Below, one piece after another: positions 1 to 10,928 of a stretch of 64,000 bases of DNA. The translations under genes were made by a program, and so were the position numbers. The notes under the pieces are model-generated. The model ran no database searches, was not told the DNA's origin, and worked only from the letters and a program-made list of their open reading frames with translations. The stretch comes from Aegilops tauschii subsp. strangulata (Eukaryota; Streptophyta; Magnoliopsida; Poales; Poaceae). Each line of letters opens with the position of its first letter. Position 1 is the first letter of the stretch. The stretch is from positions 143,975,207-144,039,206 of the forward strand of contig NC_053037.3 in NCBI RefSeq assembly GCF_002575655.3, given 5' to 3'.

Positions 1-469
1 TCGCTGTCCTTGCCTTGTCATCCGCTTGCGTGTTGCATTTTTGTTCATGTCATGCATCCCATATCATGTCATCATGTGCATTGCATTTGCATACGTGTTC
101 GTCTCTTGCATCTGAGCATTTTCCCCGTTGTCCGTTTTGCAATCCGGCACTCCTATCTCCTCCGGCGCACCCCCCCCTTTTTCCTCTTTTCATGTGAGGG
201 TGTTAAACTTTCTCGGAATGGGCCGAGGCTTGTCAAGTGGCCTTGGTATACCACCGTTAGACCACCGGTCAAGTTTCGTTCCATTTGGAGGTCGTTTGGT
301 GCTCCAACGGTTAACCGGGTAACCGCAAAGTCCGTTTTTGTGTTGCCGCAAAACCCCCTTTCAAACAGCCCCAAAACCCCTCTAAGTCTCCGCCATGCTC
401 TCGGTCGTTCGATCACGATCGCGTGGGCAAAAACCGCACCCCGTTTGGACTCTCCTAGCTCCCTCTACC

Positions 470-477
470 TATATAAA
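470..477 (+). promoter_or_regulatory. TATA box of LTR L1
   Basis: TATATAAA follows a mixed U3-like stretch and precedes the GC-rich leader by about 40 bases. This is the expected position for the RNA polymerase II core promoter of the LTR. Whether it is still active cannot be judged. Confidence 0.6.
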
Positions 478-509
478 CCCCGTCTCCCCCGAAATCTCGG
501 GCAAAAACC

Positions 510-2780
510 CTAGCTTCTTCCTCCTCCCGCCGACGGACACGTCCACCCTCACGCCCGGACATGTCCGCCACCGCCCCTGCCCAATCCGGAGCCACCACCT
601 GTCCGCCGCCGTCGTCCTCGCGGCCGCGTCCCGCCAGGCCCATCGCGGGCCCGCGCGAGCCTGACCGCGCCCGCCGCCGCGCCCCACGGGCCCGAGCGCC
701 CCGCCGCCCGCTCCGACGTGCTCCGCCGCTCTGCCGCCGGCCATCGCCGGCGTCGTCCAACCGCCCCGCCGCCGCGGTTCCTTCTCCTCCTCTCCGTCGG
801 ACGCCGCGCCGCCGCTCGCCGGCGCCGCCCCGCGCCATGGCCGCCGCCGCCTCACCGCCGTACCTCGCCGCCGCCGCCCGCGCCCGGCGCCGCCTCCCTC
901 CGGCCCCGCCCCCCTCTTCCCGCCGACCACCGCGCCTCCCCGAGCTCTCCTCCCTCCGGCGAGCATTGGGCCCGAGCTCGAGCAGCCTCCCTTCGATCCG
1001 ATCTGTACAGACGAGGTTGACTTTTCTCCCCCCGAAATCTCTGTCCCAGATTTTCATAATATTTGCACATGTTCATAGCATTGTCACTTCATGCATACTG
1101 CTCCGATTTGTGCGTGTTATATGTCAAATTGTTTGTCTCGGGATGCTCTACATTTTGTTCCATTGCGCCATGATCATTTGAGTCCATCTTGTTGCCCAAA
1201 TCATCGTTGCAAGAGTGCTAGTTGCTGTTATCTGTTGTTACTTATCAGAACTTGGTGAGTTGTCATTTTTGTATCATTTAATCTGTGCATCTTATGGGCA
1301 TGAGCTCTACATATGTTTTGTTGTATGCCATGCTATCTTTCCAGTGGTGTATGAAATGTATTTTTGTGATCTATGTGGTGACTAGCACAAGCATGCAAAC
1401 TAGGCCCCGTAATGTTTCTGATTTCAGAGACTTGCTGATTTCTCTAAGTCTTTGTCTGCTATTATTTTGTTGCCATGTAAACTTGATGCTACAGAGAGAT
1501 CCATGCATATTTTGGAGATGTTCAGTAAGGATGTTTTGTAGATATTGTTGTAATTGATCCATCCATGCCCTTGTTTGCAATTATAGGGTGCCCTAGCATG
1601 TCTCAACCTTGCTCTACTTTTGCTATAAAATGTTCCTGGCAGATTGTTTACGTGTTATTCAATTTTGCCAAGCTTGTTGTAGTTGTTCCATACATGCTAT
1701 GTATTTGCTCTTGCCATGGTTAGCTTCATAAACATGCCATCTTGCTGTAGGTATGCTTTTTTTGTCATGCATTGATTTGTGGTGAGTGCTTCAAGCTCAC
1801 CAAGATGCCTACATATTATTGTTTCTGCCATGCTCTGTTTTCTGCCAAGTCTGGAACCTGATAAGAGAACTTGCTATGTTTACATGGGTGCCATCATATC
1901 TTCTTGTCCTTATTGGCTTATGGTCAGTAAGGGACTTTTGTCACATGAATTTAGTAGAATACTTACATGGCTTGTTTTGCCATGTTAAGTTCATGTAGCA
2001 TGTTGGTTTCATGCTCTGAACATTGCAACCTGATGTTATTTCTGCCATGTCCAGTAATTTCTGCCAAGTCTGTGAATCTGTTATTATTTGCAATCTTGCC
2101 ATGTCCTTTTGAGCATGTTCTATTGATTTCTGGAGATAGCTCAGTGTTCATGTTTTGTTGTGCTTTACCTGTACATCATGTCCATGCCTTTTGTTTTCAT
2201 GTTGAGTTGCTGTAGCATATTGTTTTGATGCATGCTAGATACCTAGTTGCTGTTTTGGACAGATTGTTGCTATGTCTTGTTTGGAGTGTATGTGTTGCAC
2301 CGTTGCTCCGTTTCGAGCATGCTCTATATGAAACTTGCTTAGATTTGCATGTATTTTCATATTATCATGTTGCATCCTTGTTTTGAGGTGTTTGCTTCAT
2401 GGTTGTATGCATTTTGCATCGATGCCATGTTTAACTTGTTTTGCTCATATCTTCTAGGCCGTAGCTCCGAATCTAATGAACTTTATATGTAACTTGACTA
2501 GAATTTCGTGTAGATCGTCTTGGTGCATATTAACTTGCTGTTTAACAACTTGAATATAAGGTTTATTCAGTTCTGTACCAATTTCAAAATTTGCATATGA
2601 GGACTTACCGGATTTGTTATATGTTGTTTCCGGCCTCATTTAAACTTGCCTTGATGTGTTGTTCTTGTATGCATCATCTCTTGCCGTGTGTAGCCTCATA
2701 TAGCTTTGTCATGCATCATTCTTGGTTGAGCATCATTCCTTGTTCATGTGTGGTGTGTTTACCTTGTTGTGTGCTTCTTC
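510..2780 (+). other. L1 leader: GC-rich block, then T-rich block; no gene
   Basis: From about 510 to 1015 the sequence is very rich in CCG and GCC triplets, so long reading frames are open on both strands by composition alone. From about 1030 to 2780 it is T-rich with many copies of the words TGCCATG and CATGTT and looks like an intron or an untranslated leader. I see no protein family in either part. Confidence 0.55.
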
Positions 2781-4523
2781 TCGATAGTTCCCGTGTCGTT
2801 GCGATCGTGAGGATTCGTTCGTCTTCGTGGCTTCATCTTCTTCATGGACTCGTTCTTCTTCTCAGCGGGATTTTAGGCAAGATGACCGTCACCTTGGATC
2901 TCATTACTATCATTGCTATGCTAGTTGCTTCGTTCTATCGCTATGCTGCGCTACCTATTCCCTTGCTACTCCAGCCTCCCAAATTGCCATGAACATCTAA
3001 CCTTTCTCACCCTTCGTAGCAAACCGTTGTTTGGCTATGTTACCGCTTTGCTCAGCCCCTCTTATAGCGTTGTTAGTTGCAGGTGAAGATGAAGATTGCT
3101 CCATGTTGGATTATGTTTATGTTGGGATATCACAATATCTCTTATATTATTAATGCATCTATATATTTGGTAAAGCGTGGAAGGCTCGGCCTTATGCCTG
3201 GTGTTTTGTTCCACTCTTGCCGCCCTAGTTTCCGTCATACCGGTGTTATGTTCCTTGATTTTGCGTTCCTTACACGGTTGGGTGATTTATGGGACCCCCT
3301 TGACAGTTCGCCTTGAATAAAACTCTTCCAGCAAGGCCCAACCTTGGTTTTACATTTGCCTCACCTAGCCTTTTTCTCTTGGGAGTCGCGCTCTCGAGGG
3401 TCATCTTTATTTACCCCCCCCGGGGCCAGTGCTCCTTCGAGTGTTGGTCCAAACTGTCAGTAGCCGGTGGCCACCAGGGGCAACTCTGGTCTGGCCTACC
3501 GGAAGCTTGGACAATCCGGTGTTGCCCTAAGAACGAGATATGTGCAGCTCCTATCGGGATGTCGGCGCATCGGGCGGTCTTGCTGGTTTTGTTTTACCAT
3601 CGTCGAAATGTCTTGTAACCGGGATTCCGAGACTGATCGGGTCTTCCCGGGAGAAGGAATATCCTTCGTTGACCGTGAGAGCTTATAATGGGCTAAGTTG
3701 GGACACCCCTGCAGGGTATTATCTTTCGAAAGCCGTGCCCGCGGTTATGTGGCAGATGGGAATTTGTTAATATCCAGTTGTAGAGAACCTGACACTTGAC
3801 CTTAATTAAAACACATCAACCGCGTGTGTAGCCGTGATGGTCTCTTCTCGGCGGAGTCCGGGAAGTGAACACGGTTTCTGGGTTATGTTTGCCGTAAGTA
3901 GGAGTTCAGGATCACTTCTTGATCATTGCTAGTTTCACGACCGTTCCGTTGCTTCTCTTCTCGCTCTTCTTTGCGTAAGTTAGCCACCATACATGCTTAG
4001 CCGCTGCTGCAACCTCACCACCTTATCCTTTCCTTTCCCTTTAAGCTTTGCTAGTCTTGATACCCATGGTTATGGGATTGCTGAGTCCTCGTGGCTCACA
4101 GATTACTACAACACCAGTTGCAGGTACAGGTTGTGCGATGATCATGAGGCGAGAGCGATGTTACTTGTTTTGGAGTTTCTTCTTCTGCTTCTTCTTTGTT
4201 CAGGGGATAGGTTCCAGGTCGGCAGCCTAGGCTAGCAGGGTGGATGTCGATCGAGTTTCTGTTTATGTTTCATCCGTAGTCGGATGTTGAGCTTATGTAT
4301 GATGTATTGTTGTATTCTTGCGGCATGTGTATGCCTTGTATGTATCCCCAAATATTTTGTAATGTTGATGTAATGATATCCACCTTGCAAAAGCGTCTTC
4401 AAGATGCGCTTCTATCCTTGGTGGGACCGTCGAGTTCCTTTAGGATAGGGCCGCATCTTGGGCATGACAGCATGCATGCAACTGCATCCTTTTTACCCTG
4501 AAAAATAATGTTTTCTCCCCCTG

Positions 4524-4676
4524 ACAGCTGGGACCCACCAGCTACATCTTCGCACACAAGGAAGTGTATCCTTATTACGGGAAAAAATGATTCCCCCCCC
4601 CGACAGCTGGGACCCAGCAGCTATTTCTTCGCACGCAAGGAAGTGCGTCCTTATCCTCCCTAACAGCTGGGACCCA
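4524..4676. repeat. T1 repeat carrying ACAGCTGGGACCCA
   Basis: The word ACAGCTGGGACCCA starts at 4524, 4603 and 4663, each within a longer similar block that also contains TTCTTCGCAC and AAGGAAGTG words in the first two copies. Spacing is 79 then 60 bases. Confidence 0.6.
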
Positions 4677-4997
4677 CCCAATCGAAGCGCACGTAGCGTT
4701 GTCTGTCTTGTCGCGAACGTGTACGTACATACTGGTCGATCGGTCGCTCTGCAACGATGAACCATGGCCAAGTAAGTAGTGGCACATGTCATAGTAGAGC
4801 CCCCCACGTAGCAGTTCAGGCTGTCCCATCTAAACCGTGTACACGTACATACAGCCACACACCAAAAAATACGGCCACGTACTGACATACGAGCAGGGTC
4901 TTGAAATGCGTACTCGCGCATACGGTGGCCAGGGCGCGTGTACATGGAGAGGCAAAGGACGACAGCGATGTTTTCCTGTGCATCTTCAGCTAACCGT

Positions 4998-5170
4998 CTG
5001 GGTCGGAACGGAGGAAACATCGTCGTGTTCACCGGGAGCCAAGTGACTGGGTCGGAACGCGTCATGTTCATCGGGAGGCAACAGACTGGGTTGGAACGCG
5101 TCCAGTTCATCGGGAGGCAACATACTGGGTCGGAATGGGTCATGTTCAATGGGAGCCAACTGGCTTGGAC
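4998..5170. repeat. T1 39-bp tandem array
   Basis: CTGGGTCGGAAC-type units start at 4998, 5047, 5086 and 5125, with a decayed unit near 5164. The period is 39 bases except for the first interval (49). Each unit also carries GTTCATCGGGAGGCAAC or a close variant. Arrays of this kind near CACTA ends are known or proposed transposase-binding regions; binding here is inferred. Confidence 0.7.
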
Positions 5171-5190
5171 GGAACAACCGGAACAGGGCC

Positions 5191-5450
5191 TGGCATACCG
5201 CAAAATGGAGGAAAACGGCCTTGTGTTCGACCGCGTACGGTCGAAATGTGGTCCTGTTCATCGGGAAAGGTTTGGCGTACCGCAAAATAGAGGAAACAGA
5301 CTTGTGTTCGAGCTCCTACGATTGAAATGCGGTGTTGTTGATCGGAAAGGGTGTGGCGTACCGCGAACGGAGGAAACGGACTTGTGTTAGAGCGCCTACG
5401 GTCGAAACGGGGGTCCTGTTCATTGAGAGGGGTGTGGAGTATCGCGAAAC
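5191..5450. repeat. T1 ~80-bp tandem array
   Basis: Units beginning GC(A/G)TACCGC(A/G)AA start near 5191, 5275 and 5355, with a fourth, diverged unit near 5435. Each contains GAGGAAA, CTTGTGTT and a CGAAA(T/C)G word. The period is 80-84 bases. Confidence 0.65.
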
Positions 5451-5454
5451 GGGA

Positions 5455-5900
5455 CTCCACGGGCTACTGTTCACCCACCGTCTACTGCCTTGCTCCAGCC
5501 CCCACGGGCTATTGTTCATCCACCGTCGACTTCCTCCTGCCTCCACCTGCTACTGTTCATCCACCGTCGACTTCCTCCAGCCTCCACCAGCTACTATTCA
5601 CCACGGGGTACTATTCATCCAGCCTCCACCGGCTACTGTTTAACCAGCCCTCTCCACGGGGTCCTGTTCAACCAGCCCTCCACGGGCTACTGTTCATCCA
5701 GCCCTCCACCGGCTACTATTCAACCAGCCCTCCACCGGCTGCTGTTCATCCAGCCCTCCACGGGGTCCTGTTCATCCACCCCTAACCGGCTCGATCGGGG
5801 TCCTGTTCATCCAGCGGCGACGGCCTCTACTACCACGGGGTCCTGTTCATCCAACCCCCACCTGGAACTATTCATCCAACCCCCAACAACGCTCATTGTT
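5455..5900. repeat. T1 short-unit array with TACTGTTCATCCA words
   Basis: About fifteen irregular units of roughly 25-35 bases alternate GGGCTACTGTTCATCC and GGGGTCCTGTTCATCC forms separated by CCAGCCCTCCAC-like spacers. The high density of one core word (TGTTCA) is typical of subterminal transposase sites. Confidence 0.65.
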
Positions 5901-6410
5901 CATCAAGAGGCAGCAGGTTCGATCAGCTTCAGTTAGCAGCAGTAGCGAAGTGCTCGGGTTCAGTTAATAGCCAGGGATCGACCGATCGCTCGGGTTCAGT
6001 AACACGTAGCCTGCAGTGCAATCGCTTGGGTTTAGTAGGCGAATGCCTCGCTCGAGTTTAGTTAGAGCCCAACGCCTCGCACACACGCGCATACGTGTAC
6101 GAGGGAAACGCGCAAATCTCCGTGCATCGCTCGGCCCCGACCACCCACCGTAATCGGGAACTCCCCGAAATTTTCCTCGCCCTCGCTTCTACCATGATTC
6201 TTCTGTCATGGACGCCCCAAAGAATGTCATGCAGGTGCGTCTCTGGCCGGCCCAAGATGAAAAGCCCATTTTCTGTCATGATTTTTTGCAATAGAAGTAG
6301 GAGCCCACCACATCTATGATGACACCGGGTTTTGTCACAATTATCATCCTAGAAGTGTCATAAGCATGACAGAAAAAAAATTCGTTCGCCCCAAAATGTC
6401 ACAGATGTGT
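5901..6410. other. T1 outer terminal region; no gene
   Basis: This stretch joins the repeat arrays to the T1 terminus. It contains repeated CGCTCGGGTTCAGT words (about 5954-6060) and TCTGTCATG words nearer the end. I see no coding region. Confidence 0.5.
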
Positions 6411-6424
6411 CTTTTTTTGTAGTG

Positions 6425-6628
6425 TAGATCAGAAAGTAAAAGATTGCAATATAGTAGATCGCAAACTTATATGATGGAAAATAGACCCAGGGGCTATAGG
6501 TTTCACTAGAGGCTTCTCTCAAGATAGCAAATAATACGATGGGTGAACAAATTACTATCGAGCAACTGATAGAAAAGCGCAAAGTTATGACGATAACTAA
6601 GGCAATGATTATGAAATATAGGCATCGC
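6425..6628 (-). repeat. G1 3' LTR, fragment 1
   Basis: This matches the G1 5' LTR from about 30704 to 30905 in the same orientation. It is bounded by the T1 terminus on the left and the E1 5' LTR on the right. Its last five bases, ATCGC (6624-6628), pair with ATCAC (15797-15801) as the E1 target duplication. Confidence 0.85.
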
Positions 6629-8051
6629 TGATACATCTCCGTCGTATCTACTTTTCCAAACACTTTCGCCCTTGTTTTGGACTCTAACTTGCATGATTTG
6701 AATGGAACTAACCCGGACAGACGCTGTTTTCAGCAGACTTTCCATGGTGTTATTTATGTGCAGAAACATAAGTTCTCGGAATGACATGAAACTCCACGGA
6801 ACGTCTATTTGGAAATAATAATAAATTCTTGCGAAAGATGAAGACCAGGGGGCCCACACCCTGTCCACGAGGGTGGGGGGCGCGCCCTCCCCCCTAGGGC
6901 GCGCCCCTACCTCGTGGGCCCCCTGGAGCTCCTCCGACCTCAACTCCAACTCTATATATTTGCTTTCGGGGAGAAAAAAATCAGAGAGAAGAATTCATCG
7001 CGTTTTATGATACGGAGCCGCCGCCAAGCCCTAAAACTTCTCGGGAGGGCTGGTCTGGAGTCCGTTCGGGGCTCCGGAGAGGGGGATTCGTCGCCGTCGT
7101 CATCATCAACCATCCTCCATCGCCAATTTCATGATGTTCACCGCCGTGCATGAGTAATTCCATTGTAGGCTTGCTGGACGGTGATGGGTTGGATGAGATC
7201 TATCATGTAATCGAGTTAGTTTTGTTAGGGTTTGATCCCTAGTATCCACCATGTTCTGAGATTGATGTTGCCATGACTTTGCTATGCTTAATGCTTGTCA
7301 CTAGGGCCCGAGTGCCATGATTTCAGATCTGAACCTATTATGTTTTCATGAATATATGTGTGTTCTTGATCCTATCTTGCAAGTCTATAGTCACCTACTA
7401 TGTGTTATGATCCGGCAACCCCGAAGTGACAATAATCGGGACCACTCCCGGTGATGACCATAGTTTGAGGAGTTCATGTATTCACTATGTGCTAATGCTT
7501 TGTTCCGGTACTCTATTAAAAGGAGGCCTTAATATCCCTTAGTTTCCATTAGGACCCCGCTACCACGGGAGGGTAGGACAAAAGATGTCATGCAAGTTCT
7601 TTTCCATAAGCACGTATGACTATATTCGGAATACATGCCTACATTACATTGATGAATTGGAGCTAGTTCTATGTCACCCTATGTTATGATTGTTACATGA
7701 TGAACCGCATCCGGCATAATTCTCCATCATTGATCCAATGCCTACGAGCTTTTCACATATTGTTCTTCGCTTATTTACTTTTCCATTGCTACTGTTACAA
7801 TCACTATAAAACACCAAAGTATTACTTTTGCTTCCGTTACTTTTGTTACCGTTACCACTACTATCATATTACTTTGCTACTAAACACTTTGCTGCAGATA
7901 TTAAGTTATCCAGGTGTGGTTGAATTGACAACTCAACTGCTAATACTTGAGAATATTCTTTGGCTCCCCTTGTGTCGAATCAATAAATTTTGGTTGAATT
8001 AATACTCTACCCTCGAAAACTGTTGCGATCCCCTATACTTGTGGGTTATCA
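6629..8051 (+). repeat. E1 5' LTR
   Basis: This is a direct repeat of 14376-15796. It starts TGATACATCTCC and ends GGGTTATCA. A GC-rich palindrome lies at about 6847-6925, and a TATA box at 6953-6960 (TATATATT). Confidence 0.92.
6847..6925 (+). promoter_or_regulatory. E1 U3 palindrome upstream of the TATA box
   Basis: CACGAGG on the left pairs with CCTCGTG on the right, and GGGCGCGCCC pairs with GGGCGCGCCC across a short centre, followed about 30 bases later by TATATATT at 6953. The same module occurs in the other LTR (14592-14673). Its role as a promoter or methylation-sensitive element is inferred. Confidence 0.6.
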
Positions 8052-8062
8052 AGACTATTTTC

Positions 8063-8080
8063 TGGCGCCGTTGCCGGGGA
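8063..8080 (+). other. E1 primer-binding site (tRNA-Asp)
   Basis: TGGCGCCGTTGCCGGGGA is an 18-base complement of the 3' end of plant tRNA-Asp. It starts 11 bases after the 5' LTR. tRNA-Asp priming is established for Athila-type elements. Confidence 0.9.
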
Positions 8081-8129
8081 GCATAGCTCTATTCTTTGAG
8101 TCACTTGGGATTTATATCTGCTGGTCACT

Positions 8130-10181
8130 ATGAAGAACTTGAAAGACGCTAAGACAACAATTTATCCCTCAATTACGAGGGGAGGTAAGGAACTGCCATC
8201 TAGCTCTGCACTTGATTCACCTTCTGTTTTGAGTAAGCTTGCGACACCTAAACATGCTTCTGCTATTCGTTCCGATATGTCGCATGTTATTGATGATGCC
8301 ACGTCTGCTATGCATGATACTTATGATGAAACTACTTCTATGCTTGATACTACTGTACCCCTTGTTGAATTTCTTGATGAACAAATTGCTAGGGCTAGAG
8401 AGAATGAAATGATTGAAACTAATTATATTGATGAAAGTGATGAAGAAAACTTGCCTGTTATTCCCGAGGGTTATGTTTTTTATAAAGAATCTTCTTTAGC
8501 TATTTTAGCTTGCAAAGATAGATATGAGCTCAAGAGATTATTAGCTAAATGGAATCACCAATCTCTTATTGATAGAATGAGACCTGACCCTGCTTTTGCA
8601 ACTTCACCTATCTATGTTACCGATAAGGATTATGAATTCTTTGTTGATCCTGATATAATTACTTTGGTTGAATCTGATCCTTTTCATGGTTATGAATCTG
8701 AAACTGTTGTGGCACATCTTACTAAACTAAATGATATAGCCACCCTGTTCACTAATGATGAGAGATCTCGCTACTTTTATATCCTTAAAATATTTCCATT
8801 CTCATTAAAGGGTGATGCTAAGATATGGTTTAATTCTCTTGATCCTGGTTGTGTGCGTAGTCCCCAGGATATGATTTATTACTTCTCTGCTAAATATTTC
8901 CCTGCTCATAAGAAACAAGCTGCTCTGAGGGAAATGTACAACTTTGTGCAAATTGAAGAAGAGAGTCTCCCACAAGCTTGGGGGAGGCTTCTCAAGTTAC
9001 TTAATGCTTTGCCTGATCATCCTCTCAAGAAAAATGAAATACTTGATATCTTTTATAATGGGCTAACTGATGCTTCCATAGATTACCTGGATAGTTGTGT
9101 TGGTTCTGTTTTCTGGGAAAGAACACCGGATGAAGCTGAAATCCTATTGAATAATATGTTGACAAATGAAAATAATTGGACACTTCCTGAGCCAGTTCCT
9201 GAGCCTATTCCTAAACCAACTCCGAAGAAGAGAGGTGTTCTATTTCTCAGTCCTGAAGATATGCAAGAGGCAAAGAAATTTATGAAAGAAAAAGGTATTA
9301 AAGCTGAAGATGTTAAGAATTTACCTCCTATTGAAGAAATACATGGTCTTAATCTACCGCCTCTTGAAGAAACATATGATCTTAATCCAGTACCTATTGA
9401 AGAACCTCATGGTCTTAATAACCTGACACAGGTAGTAAAGGTAAATTCTCTTTATAGATATGATAAAGCTGAAATCCCTCCTACTAAAATTGCTAGCCAA
9501 TGCTTGGATGAGTTTGATAACTTTATGGTTAAGCAAGAAGATTTCAATGCTTATTTTGGTAGACAATTGAAACAAAATGCTTATATGATTGAACACTTGG
9601 GTAATTACATGGCTGATGTTAGAGGTGAACTTAAACTCATTACTAAACATGCTTCTATGGTTACCACTCAAGTAGAACAAGTGCTTAAGGCTCAAAATGA
9701 TTTGCTCAATGAAATGAATAGTAAGAAAAATGATTATGCTGTTAGAGTGGCTACTAGAACTGGTAAGATGACTCAGGAGCCTTTGTATCCTGAAGGCCAC
9801 CCTAAGAGAATTGAGCAAGATTCTCAGAGAAATAATATTGATGCACCTAGTCCTTCTAAAAAGAAGAAAAAGAAAAATGATAGGACTTTGCATGCTCCTA
9901 GTGAACCTATTGCTGAAACACCTGAGAATCCAAATGACATATCTATTTCTAATGCTGAAACACAATCTGGTAATGAACATGAACCTAGTGAAAATGTTAA
10001 TGATGATGTTCATGATGATGCTCAACCTAGTAATGATAATGTTGTAGAAATTGAACCTGCTGTTGATCTTGATAACCCACAATCAAAGAATCAACGATAT
10101 GATAAGAGAGACTTTGTTGCTAGGAAACATGGTAAAGAAAGAGAACCATGGGTTCAAAAACCCATGCCTTTTCCTCCCTAA
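8130..10181 (+). pseudogene. Gag polyprotein of E1 (frame ends at an early stop)
   Basis: A 683-codon frame starts at an ATG 49 bases after the primer site. Residues about 215-320 form a Retrotrans_gag domain: FPFSLKGDAKIWFNSL, then the YFSAKYFP and LPQAWGRLLKLL motifs. Two similar PIEE-HGLN blocks follow near residues 395-430, and a lysine run lies near residue 575. No CCHC knuckle is visible. Gag would form the particle that packages the element RNA in the cytoplasm. The frame ends at TAA (10179-10181), but homology continues directly into the protease segment. The stop, with a nearby frameshift around 10275, therefore looks like damage to a longer gag-pro frame. The reading frame is otherwise remarkably open. 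Confidence 0.88.
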
Positions 10182-10928
10182 CCATCCAAGAAAAAGGATG
10201 ATGAGGATTTTGAGCGCTTTGCTGAAATGATTAGACCTATCTTTTTGCGTATGCGATTAACTGATATGCTAAAATGAATCCTTATGCTAAGTACATGAAA
10301 GAAATTGTCACTAATAAGAGAAGATATCGGAAGCTGCAATTTCCACAATGTTGCTAATTATACTTTTAAGGGTGGAATACCAAAGAAACTTGGAGATCCA
10401 GGAGTAGCTACTATACCATGCTCCATTAAAAGAAACTATGTTAAAACTGCTTTATGTGATCTTGGAGCCGGTGTTAGTGTTATGCCTCTCTCTTTATATC
10501 GTATACTTGATTTGAATAAGTTGACACCTGCTGAAATATCTTTGCAAATGGCTGATAAATCAACTGCTATACCTGTCGGTATTTATGAGGATGTGCCTGT
10601 TGTGGTTGCAAACGTTACTATTTTAACGGACTTTGTCATTCTTGATATTCTCGAGGACGATAGCATGTCTATTATTCTTCGAAGACGTTTTTTGAATACT
10701 GCAGGGGCTGTTATTGATTGCAACAAAGGCAATGTCACTTTTGATGTTAATGGTAATGAGCATACGGTACACTTTCGGAGGAAACAACCTCAAGTCCATA
10801 GTATCAACTCTATTGGAAAAATTCCATCGATTATATTTGGAGGTTTTGAATTTCCTCTTCCTACTGTCAAGAAGAAATATGATATTCTTATTATTGGGGA
10901 TGTGCATATCCCCGTTGAGGTAACATAG
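10182..10928 (+). pseudogene. E1 aspartic protease (retropepsin) part of gag-pro
   Basis: Downstream of the gag stop the same polyprotein continues through a frameshift near 10275-10330. An open frame then runs to TAG at 10926-10928, with no in-frame ATG needed because it would be translated as part of gag-pro. The catalytic motif is LCDLGAGVSVMPLSLY, with the active aspartate in DLGA. The flap and C-terminal block SIIL-x-R-x-FLNTAGAVIDC follows, but the usual GRP turn reads RRR, which suggests decay. The enzyme would cut the Gag precursor during particle maturation. No reverse transcriptase follows. Confidence 0.82.

Larger units (their letters stand above)
1..4469 (+). mobile_element. L1: Ty3/Gypsy LTR, 3' part (solo or 3' LTR)
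   Basis: This is a long LTR whose 5' end lies left of the window. It has a TATA box near 470, a GC-rich leader, a long T-rich stretch and a downstream block resembling the ends of the O and L3 LTRs. It ends with GGGCATGACA at 4469, the usual TGACA-type end of Triticeae Gypsy LTRs that start with TGTAACGCCC. The next five bases (GCATG, 4470-4474) would be the right target duplication; the left copy is outside the window. No internal domain follows, so it is a 3' LTR or a solo LTR. It interrupts CACTA element T1. The family name is not known to me. Confidence 0.75.
4475..6424. mobile_element. T1: CACTA transposon, right terminal part
   Basis: The segment ends in TTTTTTTGTAGTG at 6424, the inverted CACTACAAA terminus typical of CACTA elements. 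It is followed by TAG (6425-6427), which fits a 3-bp target duplication inside the G1 LTR: the intact G1 5' LTR reads TTATAGATCGG at the matching place (30701-30711). The interior has three successive arrays of short repeats, as expected of CACTA subterminal regions. No transposase frame is present. The other end lies left of the window, because LTR L1 interrupts the element at 4474. Confidence 0.8.

Noticed and set aside
455..1181. Long open frames on both strands (up to 206 codons) in the GC-rich block
   Set aside because: Low-complexity Arg, Pro and Ala sequences with no domain; the same effect occurs in the GC-rich leaders of other Gypsy LTRs in the window.
4493..5390. 236-codon (-) and 150-codon (+) frames
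   Set aside because: They translate the T1 tandem repeats in both directions; frames in a repeat array with unit length divisible by three stay open by chance.
8063..8080. tRNA-Asp gene candidate
   Set aside because: Only the 18 bases complementary to the tRNA 3' end are present; these are primer-binding sites, also at 30399, 48074 and 53853.
9354..10082. 242-codon antisense frame in E1 gag
   Set aside because: Antisense shadow of the gag frame; rich in Ile, Phe and Arg and without motif.
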